NCBI GenBank assembly: GCA_946807835.1 | Contig: OX327704.1 | Location: 8,618,001-8,682,000, forward strand | Reading direction: 5' to 3' | Source: Ailanthus altissimus | Lineage: Eukaryota > Streptophyta > Magnoliopsida > Sapindales > Simaroubaceae | DNA length: 64,000 nt | Shown here: positions 11,442-24,200 of the stretch, in pieces | Layout: each line of letters begins with the position of its first letter | Numbering within the stretch: the first letter of the stretch is position 1 | Made by a program: the position numbers and the translations under genes | The notes under the pieces: model-generated | Told to the model about the DNA's origin: nothing | Seen by the model: the letters and a program-made list of their open reading frames with translations, nothing else | Database searches by the model: none

Positions 11442-12530
11442 TGTTTTAGGGTGTATACATGTGATTGTGTATATGTTGAAAAACAATACATGTATGATAT
11501 ACAAGATTTCGCAGTAGAATTAAGCATATAATCAACATATACACATGTAACTTATATCATTAACAACATAAGATTACAGAAAACATACATTTGAAGAACT
11601 TCAGTGAAGATTTCTATTTCGGATTCTTCATAACTCTAACCTTGAGCTCACCTAGAAGTGAATTATTGCACAATTCTAGTTCACAACAATCCGGAGTAAT
11701 TGTGAAGCTAGAATAACAGCAACTAAATTTCTAGCAATAAGTTTTTGTTTCTTAAAAAAAAAATAAGAAGAATTAATTTTTCTTTCTCTTTAATTTTTTT
11801 CTCAACCCTTTGTTTAAAGAAAAACTCTCAAAAAACCAAAACTCTCTCTACTCCTCTCTACCTCCCACAGTTTTTGCTTTACCTTTGTTAATCAAAATCA
11901 ATTCCTACCATTTTTTGTTATCTAATCACTTAATAAGTGCTCCACGAAAATTAGATTAAGTGGCCACCTACCATAAACCATTTTTTATAGCCATTTTTAA
12001 TGGTATAATACAATGGACCATTAATTTTTATAAATGACGCTCCACCATTTAATTTATGTATCTCAAATTAGGTATGTCTTCTATTTAACAATAAAATAAT
12101 AAATAAATAATTATAATATTTTATTTATTTAAATTAATATTTATTTAATTATTCAAAAACTATTTGAATAATTAATATTTATCTTATTGGATTTTACTAA
12201 CATGGCTAATGGGTGAATTGATAGTGAAACAATTCATGGAACAAAATTATGCCACTTGTTAACATCTAATTAGTTAACAACTGTTGTCAACTAATTAAGT
12301 GATGTATTTAACATTTAAGTCTAGACAAGTACACAATCTGAGAAACCCTAAAATATATTTTTGATTTGTTGAAATTTTCAGGATGAAACTATTGAATCCA
12401 TAATGCTGCCCCAGTGCACAACAAGTACACTTTATATTGTGAGACCCTCAAGGTCTACGCCCGAATTGTTATATGGTACTTCTCCTTATGTCCGTGAATA
12501 ATGCCCCACAAACATATTACGGATATTACA
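11442..12530 (+). mobile_element. X-A, left part (LTR-like repeat family X)
   Basis: It starts TGTTTTAGGG. At 12380-12530 it aligns with X-B, X-D and the reverse complement of X-E, including the block around CGGATATTACA at 12520-12530. The right part continues at 25493. Lengths of 1.1-2.2 kb, TG...CA-like ends and dispersed copies in both directions suggest an LTR. No adjoining gag or pol was recognised, so the parent superfamily is unknown. Confidence 0.6.
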
Positions 12531-15073
12531 AAACCTGCAAAGAATTACACTTCTATTTCCAAACCACTTCTCAATACTGCCAAATAGGACCTTCGGTCCT
12601 TTCTAACACAAATCCAATTCAACTCAATAATTTCATTATAATCATAAAACTAGAATACTGATAAAAGAGTGAAACGATCATCAAAATATCAAAACTCTTC
12701 TTGGTTATACAAAGCATATGTACAATACACAAGCCTATAACTACAATGCTAAAAGAAAAAAGAGTGCTATTTAGTACATTTACATGAACAAAATGATCTT
12801 AAGATTTGACCCACTAATCAGCAATAGGAGAATCAGCATCTGGTGTACCGAGACCTGCACCTGGGAAGGGGTTTAGAAAACATAAAAACAAAACGAGTGA
12901 GCTAAAGGAGCTCAGTGAGTGCATTTAAAATTTTAAATAAAATAACATTATGCATAGATAGTAAATTCTAAAAGACATGCATAAATTATGCTTCCAAAAC
13001 TGATATAAAGCTGTAAAATGGTTTCTAACATCATATGCCGATGAAATCTTGTCGAACGGGTTTTATTTCATCTTTGAAAAACAATATCCAATATATGTAC
13101 AACATAATAACTAGCATGTGCATATAAACGCATAATATGCTATCGGTAGATCGAAAACTAATAAAGTCTTCGCTCGGTCATTTTCTTTCTAAATTGTACC
13201 AATGGTAAACCTAAAGCTCTATACTCACGCAGCGACTCAACTAGCACCGTACACATGAGTAGGTCACTGCCTCAACTAGAAGCACCCACAGTGACTTCTC
13301 AAGACATCTCATTAGCTCTGCAGCGGAATCGTACATCGCATACATATAGCGAGATAATACCCCGTACACATAGAGTGACTCACATGACTTGACATTCTGA
13401 CTTCCCAGAGTTAAAGACACCCTATAACCTGCTCATGTTTACGGGATATACCGGCCAGGTCTAATACAATCACCACCACTATAATCTGAGGGTACCAATG
13501 GCCTTTGAAATAGATGCAGTAATTTTAAAGCTGTTTCTTACACCGAACATATAAAAGCATATCTACGGATATATATCAAGATCATAAATCATGTTTATGT
13601 ATTAAAAGCACATAAAACATACATTTTCATTATGCGAAAACATAATAAACAAAATATTAAAGAAATGACAAATTTTCACTCACAACCGCTCCATTCTCAA
13701 TTTCGCTTCGAATTTCTGCTCCCGTTACCGCTTTCGGTTTTCTTCACCTACGCACCATAAATGACATTTAGAACCAAATCGAATGCTAGAATCTCAATTA
13801 ACTACTAAATGCCCTAATCGGCATACAAAGCTCGGATTGATACTACTTTCCGATTTTTATTTACGGAGCCATTCAATCTTATCTAATTCACCATCCGGCG
13901 CCTTGAAAATTTCTTAACACCCTATAACTTCAGTTGGACATAATTACCCTTTACCTTTTCAAAATAAACAATTATGTCCCATTTTCTTCATTTTTGATTT
14001 TTCCATGAACCATATACATTCAATTTACATAAGGCACCATTTATACATCACAATTCAAGCAAAACACAACTTAATCCCTAACTTCCCTAAAGTGGCAGAA
14101 TTTCAACCTATGTTCCAACACATTTCGTTTCTCAATTTCTTATTCCGATTACATTAAAATCAAGCCAATTTCATTCTAATGCCCTAATTACAATCAATTG
14201 AAGTTTTTACATTCAAATCACCCAAAACCCTAATTCTTACCTTGCAACTTTCTTCACTTTGATGACTCCTTCAAGCTCCACACTAGAATTCAATTCAATC
14301 TAAACCAAGAATATACACAAGAACATCAATTGAAGCAATCTTGAAAGTTCACATATATAACTCACAAAATAATACTTTTCTTACCTCGTTTTCTTGAATT
14401 TTCACTAATGGAGGCTTCAATTGTGCTTAGGAATTTATACTTGACCTTTTTATAGCTTGATTAAACATGAACAATTATGAAAAAAAAAACTTGAAATGTC
14501 ACTGTTGCAGCCCTTCCCTCACTTGGACGAATTGTGCTCTCTTTTGCTCTAAGTGTTTGCTTTTGATCACTTGAAATTTCTACACACTTCTACCATATTT
14601 ATTGTGCTCTCCCAAAAGACCAATTTGCCCCTCAACTAACTCAAAAATTTTAAATTGCCATTAGTTGGAAACTAAGTATGTAATTGGTTCCTTCGTATCT
14701 AGTTAGAATAGTCCAATGAACTAACTAGAATGTCTAACTTGGCAATCTATGAGATTGTTTCTAATTGTTCCATTCTCTAATATATGGATTGTGTTTCTCA
14801 ACAAATGTTTGTTCCATACATAACCCTTTAATGGAAATTCATGTAGTAAATTAGAATTTTCTTTTCCAAACCAATAGAGAAAAATTTCAAAAATATTCTA
14901 GGATCGTCCGATGCTCCGACCGCGTGTGAAATTACCAAATTAGGTATAAATCTCTCACGCGCACCATAAATTTTTTTTTTCTAGTAAGGTTAAAATCGGT
15001 AACCCTACGGCGTCTTCATTACTCTATACTGAAATCTAGGCGCCAATACTACTAATAGGGATTAGATATTACA
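12531..15073 (-). mobile_element. Tekay-A 3' LTR, copy 1
   Basis: On the minus strand the LTR starts TGTAATATC at 15073. It is adjoined by a purine-rich tract (minus-strand AGAAGGGGTGAAA, 15075-15087) and by the integrase-coding region. Four copies occur in the window; copy 3 (24201-25492) is nearly identical over 13785-15073, which supports the two being the paired LTRs of one insertion. The low-coordinate end stops at AAACCTGC, short of the true LTR end seen at 56798, so roughly 200 bp are missing. Confidence 0.8.
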
Positions 15074-16222
15074 ATTTCACCCCTTCTTAAAAAATTTCAT
15101 CCTTGAAATTTAAATCGTACTTGTCTCGAAAAGGTAGGGATGTTGTACTCGCATCTGATCTTCACGTTCCCACATGGCTTCTTCTACTCAATGGTTCATC
15201 TATAATACCTTCACTAAGAGAATGCTTTTATTACGAAGCACTTGCTCTTTCTTGTCTAGGATTTGCACAGGCTTCTTTTTGTGGGTTAAATTCTCGTCCA
15301 ATTCTATTGACTATTCCCTTAGGATGTGCAAAGGATATGCTAAATACTTACGAAGCATGGAAACATGAAACACGTCATGGATTCTAGCCAGATCTTTTGG
15401 CAACCATAGATGATATTCCACCTATCCAACCCTTTCAACTATCTCGTACGGCCCAATGTATCGGGGACTCAGTTTTTCTCGCTTTTCGAATCTTAGTATT
15501 CTCTTCCATGGCAATATCTTCATAAAAACTTTATCACTAATCTGAAACTCCAAGTCTCTTCTCCTGTTATATGCATAACTCTTCTGTCTATCATTAGCTA
15601 TTTTCAATCTCTGCTTGATAACTTGAATATTTTTCGAAGTAATCTGAACAATCTCTGGGCCGATCAGCTTCCTTTCACCTACCTCATCCCAAAAAACTAG
15701 AGTTCTGCATTTTTTTCCATACAATACTTCATATGGTGCCATCCCGATGCTAGTCTGGTAGCTATTATTATAGGCGAACTCTATTAGCGGCAGATAAGTA
15801 TCCCAACTCCCCTTAAACTCCATAACACACTCTCTAAGCATATTTTCAAGTGTCTGAATTATCTGTTCAAACTGACCATCCGTCTATGGATGAAAGGCCA
15901 TACTGAAATTCAATTTTGCGCCTAGAGCTTTTTGTAAGTTGGGCCAAAATTGAGAAGTGAACCGTGGATCTTTGTCAGACACAATGGATACTGGAACACC
16001 ATGGAGTCGGACCACCTCATCTAAGTACAATTGGACCAATTTATCTAAAGACTAACTGCTTCTAATGGGTAAGAAATGTACAGATTTGGTCAGTCTATCA
16101 ATAATTACCCATATTGCATCATTGCCTCTTTGGTTACGCGGAAGTCCTATCACGAAGTCCATCATTATTCTTTCTCATTTTCACTCTAGAATCGGAAGAA
16201 GTTGCAAGAGCCCTACAAGTTT
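15074..16222 (-). pseudogene. Tekay-A integrase (core and C-terminal)
   Basis: Frame 15422-15841 reads LPLIEFAYNNSYQTSIGMAP, YEVLYGKKCRT, and near its end LSPRYIGPYEIVERVG, the integrase C-terminal domain of Tekay/Del chromoviruses. Between 15842 and 16222 broken frames give IVSDKDP around 15970 and DRLTKS around 16080, the core aspartate boxes. A chromodomain would follow at 15090-15420 but is only patchily readable. Stops and shifts make it non-functional. Confidence 0.85.
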
Positions 16223-16861
16223 TTAATGCTTAGCCTTTACTTGCTGAAAAGTTAGGCATCTTGAGACAAATTCGGCTATATCTTTCTTTATGCCATCCCA
16301 CCAGTGGTGCTCTTTTAGGGTACGATACCTCTTTGTGCTCCCCAGATGTATAGCATATGCAGATGAATGAGCTTCTTCCATAATCTCCCTTCTTAACTCA
16401 TTTACATCCGGAACACATAACCTCCAACCCAAGGTTACTACACTATCCTCGGTCACTGAAAGATCCTTCCGCTGCCTGGACTCGATTTCACCCTTTAATT
16501 TAACTACCTGTGGATCTTGAGTTTGTAGTTCTCTGATCCGATCAACAAGTATCGGATGGACCTGAAATGTGGCTAGTGCTCCCAAATCTGAAAATTCTAA
16601 TTTTACACCTAAAGACTTCAATTCTATTAACATTGATAGATATGCGACCTTCAAGTGAGCTATTGAACTGACAGGCTTTCTACTGAGAGCATCTGCTACC
16701 ACGTTAGCTTTTCTCGGATAGTACTCTAGGGTGCACTCATAATCTTTAATAAGGTCCAATCACCTTCTCTGTCTCATATTCAATTCTTTATGGGTGAACA
16801 AGTATTGCAGGCTCTTATGATCCGTAAAGATCTTGCAAGGAACCCCATACAAATAATGCCT
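16223..16861 (-). pseudogene. Tekay-A RNase H end and integrase zinc finger
   Basis: A 178-codon frame (16223-16759) starts DLIKDYECTLEYYPRKANVV and has ADALSRK, the end of RNase H. It then carries the spacer and the integrase HHCC region (EEAHSSAYAIHLGSTKRY then EHHWWDGIKKDI). The last part reads CLTFQQVKAKH where the family has CxTCQQ, so one zinc ligand cysteine is replaced by Phe. Upstream 16760-16861 reads the DHKSL block in another frame. Confidence 0.85.
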
Positions 16862-17298
16862 CTAAATTCTTAGAGCAAAAACTACTGCAGCTAGTTCTAG
16901 GTCATGTGTAGGATAATTCTGTTCATGCTTCTTTAATTGTCTAGAAGCATAGGCTATTACTTTCTCCTTCTGCATCAGCACACAACCTAGACCCTGCCTG
17001 GAAGCATCACAATATATGGTAAATATGTCCTTCCCCGATGGAAGTATAAGCACTGGGGCCGAAGTCAACCTTCGCTTTAACTTTTCAAAACTCTGGTGGC
17101 ACATTTCTAACCATGCAAACTTCTCTTCTTTCTGGGTTAGTTTAGTCAGAGGAGCGGCTATCTTTGAAAATTCATCCACAAACTTCCTATAATACCCAGC
17201 CAAACCCAAGAAACTACGGACCTCCGTCACATTTGTAGGATGTCTCCAATTCACTATGGCTTTAATTTTCTGAGGATTTATTGTTACCCCTTCTGCAG
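16862..17298 (-). pseudogene. Tekay-A RT C-terminus and RNase H start, cut by Tekay-B
   Basis: Frame 16862-17254 reads [20 protein letters not shown], then [18 protein letters not shown], and ends [17 protein letters not shown]. These are the RT connection and first RNase H blocks of Tekay. The rest of RT, protease and gag are absent: at 17298 the reading frame meets the LTR of Tekay-B. The preceding five bases TGCAG may be a target duplication, but no partner was found. Confidence 0.85.
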
Positions 17299-19808
17299 TG
17301 TAACACCCTCCTCATTCACCTCTCATCGAGACACGAGATCAAGGGGTGCTACGATAGCATCGAATAGAAACAACGATAATGATTATTCAAACTTCAAAAA
17401 TATTTTTGTTTTATAAACATTTACGGAGAAAAACTGACAGAGTCTCCCTTCAAAATTGGATTTTTGCACTACCTATAACAAAAGAAACACTCCCAAATTT
17501 CAATATCCATTCTTAACCAACTTCTATATTTATTTTTCAGCAAATATTCATAACTCATATTGCAATTTAAATGTATCAAACTTTTATAAAACTACTTCAC
17601 ATCCAGTATATTATCAAAATAGATATCATATATCATGGTTTTAAAGGAGACAGTTCTGAAGAAATACATATATACATGCATATATACTTAATGTCCATAA
17701 TATAATATACAACAGTTTATAAACAAACAAAATATCTATAAATAATAATTATATATAGAGAGAGGATGTGAGCGACTCTGAGCAGCTGCAGAAAGATTTA
17801 CTCTTCAGTCTTTAGTGAAGACAACTCTACTACATGCGCATAGTAAATCCAACGCGCTAAGCACAACAGCTTAGTGGGTGTACACAAAAGATGAAATAGT
17901 ATAATAAAATTTTATTACCTTTTTACAATAAACCATATATATAAACAATGAAATTTTTAGTAATAACCAATTTTTGTCATATATCATAATAAATCAAAAT
18001 TTATCAATTAATCAATTTATTAAACCAAAATATTATTCGATTTCTCATTTCAATTAATCAAATATATATATATATACACAAATATCATATTTATAATTAA
18101 TCCAAGTAGGCGCCCAAAATAAACACTGACATGATACCATGGATTGGCTAATGGGTTAACAAATATCAGATAATGATTCGGTATCCGCCACTCGGTGATT
18201 ACCCACTAGATTCAGAACAGATCAGAATAGATAACAGATCAGATACACAGAGTAGTGTCATCGGACAAGCAAACGGCGCAGTACTGCTATAATACCCTAT
18301 TGGCATGCAAACTATCAATCCTCCCTTACCAATGTTCAAGTTTACTTAGGACGTCTCAATAGTATTATTAATACATTATTTTTTAAAAAAAAAATTTTAA
18401 CACAAATTTATTATTATACAAATTCACGTTTACTCAAATTTTTTGATTATTCATATTTAGACACAAATATTTTTTTATTATTACAAATAGGCCCAAAATT
18501 TTTTACTATTCACCTTTATGCCTAAAATTTCCAAAATTTTATACATAAGCACAAATGTTTCAAAATTTTTCATATAGGTCCAGAATATTCAAAAATACCC
18601 AAATAAGTTTCAGATTTTCCAGATTTAACAATTCAGCCCAAAATTTTCCAATTTTTCACTTATAGGCCCATTTGTTTCAAAAAATTTCCATTAGGCCCCA
18701 ATTTTTTCAACAAGTCATATATAAGTTCTAATTCCATACTAATTCACATAAGGACATAAAAATTTTAAATATTTACAAATTAGTTCAGAATTTTCTATAT
18801 AAGTCCTATTTCCTCAAAATTCATATTTATGCCCAATTTTTTCTTTCCTTTTTAATTTTGACCACCAATTAATTTCCAATACTCAAAATATATTTAATAC
18901 ATTTAGAAACAATATAATTATCAATTCAATGCCATAGTTCAACATACTCATCCATCATGTTAATAAAATACATAAATATACACTAAATTTCCTAAGGTAA
19001 GAATTTAAGTTTTAAACTAAAGTGTACACCAACCTTATAAGCTTAATTCCTCCACTTGACTCACATCTTCTCCTTCTCCTTCCCTTGGCTATCCTTGGCC
19101 AAGCTTTCACCTTCATTTTCCAAAATACACAAATAATGAATAAATTTCTAATTTACCAAATTAAAAGCATAATTCACTAATTCTACATGGCTACTTCATC
19201 TATTAACCCTTGAAACCCCAAATTCATATTCAATAGAATTTTTAGCATCAGCTCACCTTGAATAACACCTTATACCTTAAAATTGATCCTTGAAACTTGG
19301 TGAAGATGGCTTTAATTAAGGATTTGGAGGCTTAATTTACTAATGGAAGTATTGAGAATTATTGAATTTAAAGCGGGATAAAAGAAAAATAGAGAGAAAA
19401 TGCAAAAGGGAGGGGATGGTCAAGGGTTTTGAATTCTCTAATTTTTTCAATACTATTCTCCCTTTTATAGCCTTTATTTTTCTTTCCAAAAATACCCCCA
19501 ACTAAACCTAAAATTACAAAAATGCAATTGGTTAGAAATGGTGGCATTTGATTGGTCCAAAAATTCCAAATACTATTCATAACTAAACTAAATAAAAAAT
19601 CTAGTTTAAATCTAACTAATCTAGTAAATTCTTTTTAACAATGTTGGCAAAATTCTATTGGTCCAAATGTTGAAAAAGTTTTTATAGCATAGGTTTTAAT
19701 TCCATGCAAACACTTATATCATACTACACTTATTCAACCAATCAAATTCTTCCATTTCTTTTGACTAATAAATTCAATGAAAATAAATAAAAATTTTGGG
19801 GTATTACA
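17299..19808 (-). mobile_element. Tekay-B 3' LTR
   Basis: The LTR runs on the minus strand from TGTAATACCCC at 19808 to GGGTGTTACA at 17299, 2510 bp with inverted TG...CA ends. A purine-rich tract (minus-strand AAGAGGGGAAGAA) follows at 19810-19823. Its sequence is distinct from Tekay-A. The shadow ORFs inside it are not genes. Confidence 0.85.
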
Positions 19809-20812
19809 ATTCTTCCCCTCTTAAGAAATTTCGTCCTCGAAATTTACCTGATCCAAACAAATACGGTTATTGCTGTCGCATTATTTCCTCGCTTTCTCAG
19901 GTAGCCTCTTCAATCTTATGATTTCTCTACAATACCTTAACGAGTGGAACATTTTTATTCCATAACTCCTTGATTTCTCGATCCAATATCTTTACTGATT
20001 CCTCTTCATATGTTAAATCAGGTTGTACATCAATGCTTTTAGCTGCGATAACGTGAGAAGGGTCTGATTGATATCTCCTTAGCATAGATACATGAAACAC
20101 ATTATGTATCTTCTCTAATCCAGGTGGTAAAGCTAGTCTGTAAACTACCGGACCCACATGCTTATAATCTCGTATGGACCGATAAACCTGGGACTTAACT
20201 TACCTTTCTTCCCGAATCTCAATACTTTCTTCCATGGAGATACCTTCAGAAAGACCTCATCCCCACCTTCTCTTCAGTTTGTCTTATCAAATCTAGACCT
20301 ACTAGCTTATTCTCGCTAAGTTTTGTCCAGTATAAAGGTGTCCTGCATCTCCTTCCATACAGTGCTTCATAAGGTGCCATGCCGATGCTTGATTGATAGC
20401 TATTATTATAAGCAAATTCTATTAATGGAAGATGATCAATCCAACTTCCTTTAAAATCAATAACACAACTTTTGAGCATATCTTCAAGCACTTGAATTAC
20501 CCTCTCTGATTGTCCATCTATCTGAGGATGGAAGGACGTACTGAAATTCAATCGAGTACCTAAGGCTTCCTGTAATTTCTTCCAAAATTTGGATGTAAAC
20601 TTTGGATCTCTATCTGATATAATGGATGCAAGCACACCATGTAACCTGACTATCTCCTTAATATACAATTCTGCCATTTTATCTAAGGAGTAGTCAGTCC
20701 TGACTTGTAGGAAATGTGCTGACTTAGTCAACCTATCTATAATCACCCAAATGGCATCATGTCTGCTCTGAGTAAGAGGTAAACCAGTAACAAAATCTAT
20801 AGTAATACTGTC
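19809..20812 (-). pseudogene. Tekay-B integrase with chromodomain
   Basis: Frame 20246-20746 holds IIDRLTKSAHFLQV, ISDRDPKF, and GQSERVIQVLEDML, the D-D-E boxes of an integrase core, followed by SSIGMAPYEALYGRRC. Frame 19927-20157 reads GPVVYRLALPPGLEKIHNVF, then HVSMLRRY and LTYEEESVKILDREIKEL, the C-terminal domain leading into a Tekay-type chromodomain. Chromodomains are thought to steer integration toward modified chromatin. A frameshift near 20200-20245 separates the parts. Confidence 0.9.
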
Positions 20813-21333
20813 TCACTTCCATTCCGGTACTGAGATAGGCTGTAGTAAACCTGATGGAACCTGATGCTCAGCCTTTACTTGTTGACACGTCATACACTTA
20901 GTCACATAATCTACTATATCCCTCTTCATACCAGGCCACCAGTAATGAGTCTTCACATCTTGGTACATTTTCGTGCTACCTGGGTGCATAGCATAAAAAC
21001 TATTATGTGCTTCCTTCAGAATAGTCTTCTTCAATTCATCATCTTGAGGCATACATAGTCTTTCTCTAAAGTACAAACAACTCCATCCACCTTCTCTGTC
21101 TTAAATTAAGTTCTTTCTGAGTGGGTAAATACTTAAGACTCTTATGATCAGTATAAATGTAACATCTTTCCCCATACAAGTAATGTCTCCATATCTTCAA
21201 AGCAAATACTATGGCTGCTAGTTCCAGATCGTGTGTCGGATAATTCTTCTCATGGGTCTTGAGCTGTTTGGAAGCATAAGTAACCACCTTTCCTTCTTGC
21301 ATCAGTACACAGCCAATACCATTATGTGAGGTG
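20813..21333 (-). pseudogene. Tekay-B integrase zinc finger and RNase H, truncated
   Basis: Frame 20813-21076 carries EAHNSFYAMHPGSTKMYQ and CMTCQQVKAEH, an intact-looking HHCC motif. Frame 21066-21331 reads [20 protein letters not shown], then [20 protein letters not shown] and [10 protein letters not shown]. The match ends at about 21333, within the conserved DAS-GCVL region, and the next bases belong to a plus-strand element, so this is a truncation junction. Confidence 0.85.
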
Positions 21334-21495
21334 CTCCCCAGTGGTCTTAGAACATCATATGGTCTTGGGTTTGAGCCTCGAAAAGGCAAAAGAAAGGAGG
21401 AAGGACTCCGATATCCTTTGAGTGGGCCCACCGAGTAGGGATAGACCCCACGCTACTAGTAGAGGGGTGGGGGCCCATAATAAAAAGGCACAAAT
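21334..21495 (+). mobile_element. Internal 3' tail of a plus-strand Tekay-A fragment
   Basis: A short non-coding stretch ends in a purine-rich block (AGAGGGGTGGGGG, about 21461-21473) just before the TGTAATATCC start of an LTR. This is the expected polypurine tract position for a plus-strand element. The rest of the element is missing. Confidence 0.55.
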
Positions 21496-24200
21496 TGTAA
21501 TATCCAATCCCTATTAGTAGTATTGGCGTCTAGATTTTGGTATAGAGCAAATAAGACACCGTAGGGTTACTCGATTTTAACCCTATTAGAAATATTCCTT
21601 TTATAGTGCACGTGAGAGATATTAGATCTAATTTGGTAATTTTACACTCGATCGGTGCGCCAGATGACCCTAGAATATTTTTATAATTTTTCTCTATTGG
21701 CTTAGAAAAGGAAATCCTAATTTACTACATGAATTTCCATTTAAGGGTTATGTATGGAACAAGCATTTGTTGAGAAATACAATCCATATATTAAGGAATG
21801 GACCAATTAGAAGCAATCTCATGGATTGCCAAGTTGGAAACTCTAGTTAGTTCTTTTGACTATTCTAACTAGATAGTTACAAAGAAACCAATTAAATCTT
21901 TTCATTTGAACTAATGGCAAATTAGAAATTTTGAGTAAGTTGAAGGGCAAAATGGTCAATTGAGGGAGCACTATATATGTTGGAAGGTTGCAGAATTTTC
22001 AAGAGATGAAAAGCAAACACTTAGAGTCAAAGAGAGCAAATTCGTGCAAGGGGCGAAGGTACTGCTACAGTGAAATTTTAATTTTTTTTCATGATTTTTC
22101 ATGTGTACTCAAGCTAAAATAAGGTTACATATGAATCCCTAAGCTCAATTGAAGCCTTAATTAGTGGAAATTCAAGAAACAGAGGTAAGAAAAGCATTGC
22201 TTTATGAGTTTGATAAGTAAGCTTTCAAGAATGCTTCAATTGATGTTCTTGTGTGTATTCTTTGCTTAGATTGAGTTGAATTCTAGTGTAGAGCTTGAAG
22301 GAGTCATCAATTTGCAGAAATTGGCAAGGTAAGAATTAGGATTTTTGGTGATTTTGTTGTAGAGATTTCAATTGGTTGTAATTATGGCTTTAGAATGAAA
22401 TTGGCTTGATTTTGTTGTAATTGGAACAAGAAATTTAGAAAAGGAATGTGTTGGAACCTAGGGTGAAATTCTGCCACTTTAGGGAAGTTAGGGATTGAGT
22501 GGTGTTTTGATTGAGTTGTTGTGTGTAAATGGTGCATATTGTAAATTGAATGTATATGGTTGATGAAAAAACTAAAAATGAAGAAAATGGGACATAATTG
22601 TCTATTTTGGAAAGGTGAAGGGCATGTATGTCTAACCAAGTTATAGGGTGTGCAATAATTTTCAGAGTGTCGAATGGTGAGTTAGATTAGATTAAATGAC
22701 TCTGTAAATAAAAATAGTATACATTCGGGCTTTGTATGCCGATTAGGGCATTTAGTAGTTAAATGAGATTCTAGCATTCGATTTGGTTCTAAATGTCATT
22801 TATGGCACGTAGGTGAAGATAATCGAGAGCGATAACGGGAGCAGAAATCGGGAGCGAAATTGAGCGTGGAGCGGTTGTGAGTGGAAATCTGCCATTTCTT
22901 TTACTTTTCGTTTATTATGTTTTGGCATAATGAATATATATGTTTTATGAGCTTTCGATGCATAAACACGATTTATGATCTTGATATATATTCATAGACA
23001 TGCTTTTACATGTTCAAGTTGAGAAACAGTTTTACAATTTCTGCATTTGTTTTAAAGGCCATTGGTACCCTTAGATTATAGTGGTGATGATTGTATTAGA
23101 CCTGACCGGTATATCCCGTGCACATGGGCAGGTCTTGGGGGTGTGTCATTAACTCCGGGAAGTTGGGATGTCGAGTCATATGAGTCGCCCTATGTGTACG
23201 GGTATTGTCCCGCTATATGTATGCGATGTAAGATTTCGCTGCATAGCCAGTGAGATGTCTTGAGATGTCACTGTGGGTGCTACTAGTTAAGGCGCCCCGT
23301 GACCTACTCACGTGTGCGGTACTAGTTGAGTCGCTGCGTGAGTATAGAGCTTTAGGGTTACCATTGGTACAGTTTAGAAAGAAAATGGCCGAGCGAGGAT
23401 TTTACTAGTTTTCGATTTACCGATAGCATTTATGCATTTATATGCACATGGCAGTTATTATGTTATACAGATTCTGGATGTGGTTTTCCAAAGATGTAGA
23501 TAAAACCCGCTCGGCAAGATTTCAATAGCATATGATGTTAAAAACCGTTTTACAGTTTTACATCAGTTTTAGAAGTATGATTTATGCAGGAACTTTAGAA
23601 TTTGCTATCTATACATAATGTTATTTTATTAAAATTTTATTTGCACTCACTGAGCTCCTTTAGCTCACCCGTTTTGTGTTTTATATTTTCTAAACCCCTT
23701 TCCCAGGTGCAGGTCTTGGTACGCAAGCTGCTGATTCTCCTATTGTCGAGTAGTGGGCCGAATTCGAAAATCATTTTTGTACATGTAAATGTGCTAAATA
23801 GCACTCTTTACTTTATGCATAGTAGTTGTAGGCATGTATATTTGTATGTATATTTTAAACCAACAACAAAAGAGTTCGAGATTATGATGATCATTTTTGC
23901 TGTTCATGAGTATGCACATTTTGTGGTTTAAATGAATAATTGAGTTGTGTTGGATTTGATTTGGAAAGGACCGGAGGTCCGAATTAGTAGTATTGAGATG
24001 TACTAGAAATAGAAGTGAAATGTCTTTGCAGGTTTTATATGAATTTTCCAAAAAATAGGGGAAACTCTGTCCCTTTTTTTGTAAAATTAAGATGTCATTT
24101 TTATGTATATTACAATACCTTCTCAGTAGTAGTAAGAATTAAAAATGGGTTCGCCTCGCGGAATTTCTCAAATTTCCCAGTTAGGTCGGAGAAACAAATT
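21496..24200 (+). mobile_element. Tekay-A 3' LTR, copy 2, plus orientation
   Basis: It starts TGTAATATCCAATCC at 21496 and is collinear with the reverse complement of copy 1 over its length, though more diverged than copy 3 by eye. It stops near 24200, about 100 bp short of the LTR end inferred from copy 4, and abuts copy 3 in the opposite direction. Open frames inside (for example 22382-22639, 23062-23253) have no family match and are LTR noise. Confidence 0.8.

Noticed and set aside
22382..23253. Open frames inside the Tekay-A LTR copy 2
   Set aside because: They are not conserved in the other LTR copies and have no recognisable domain.
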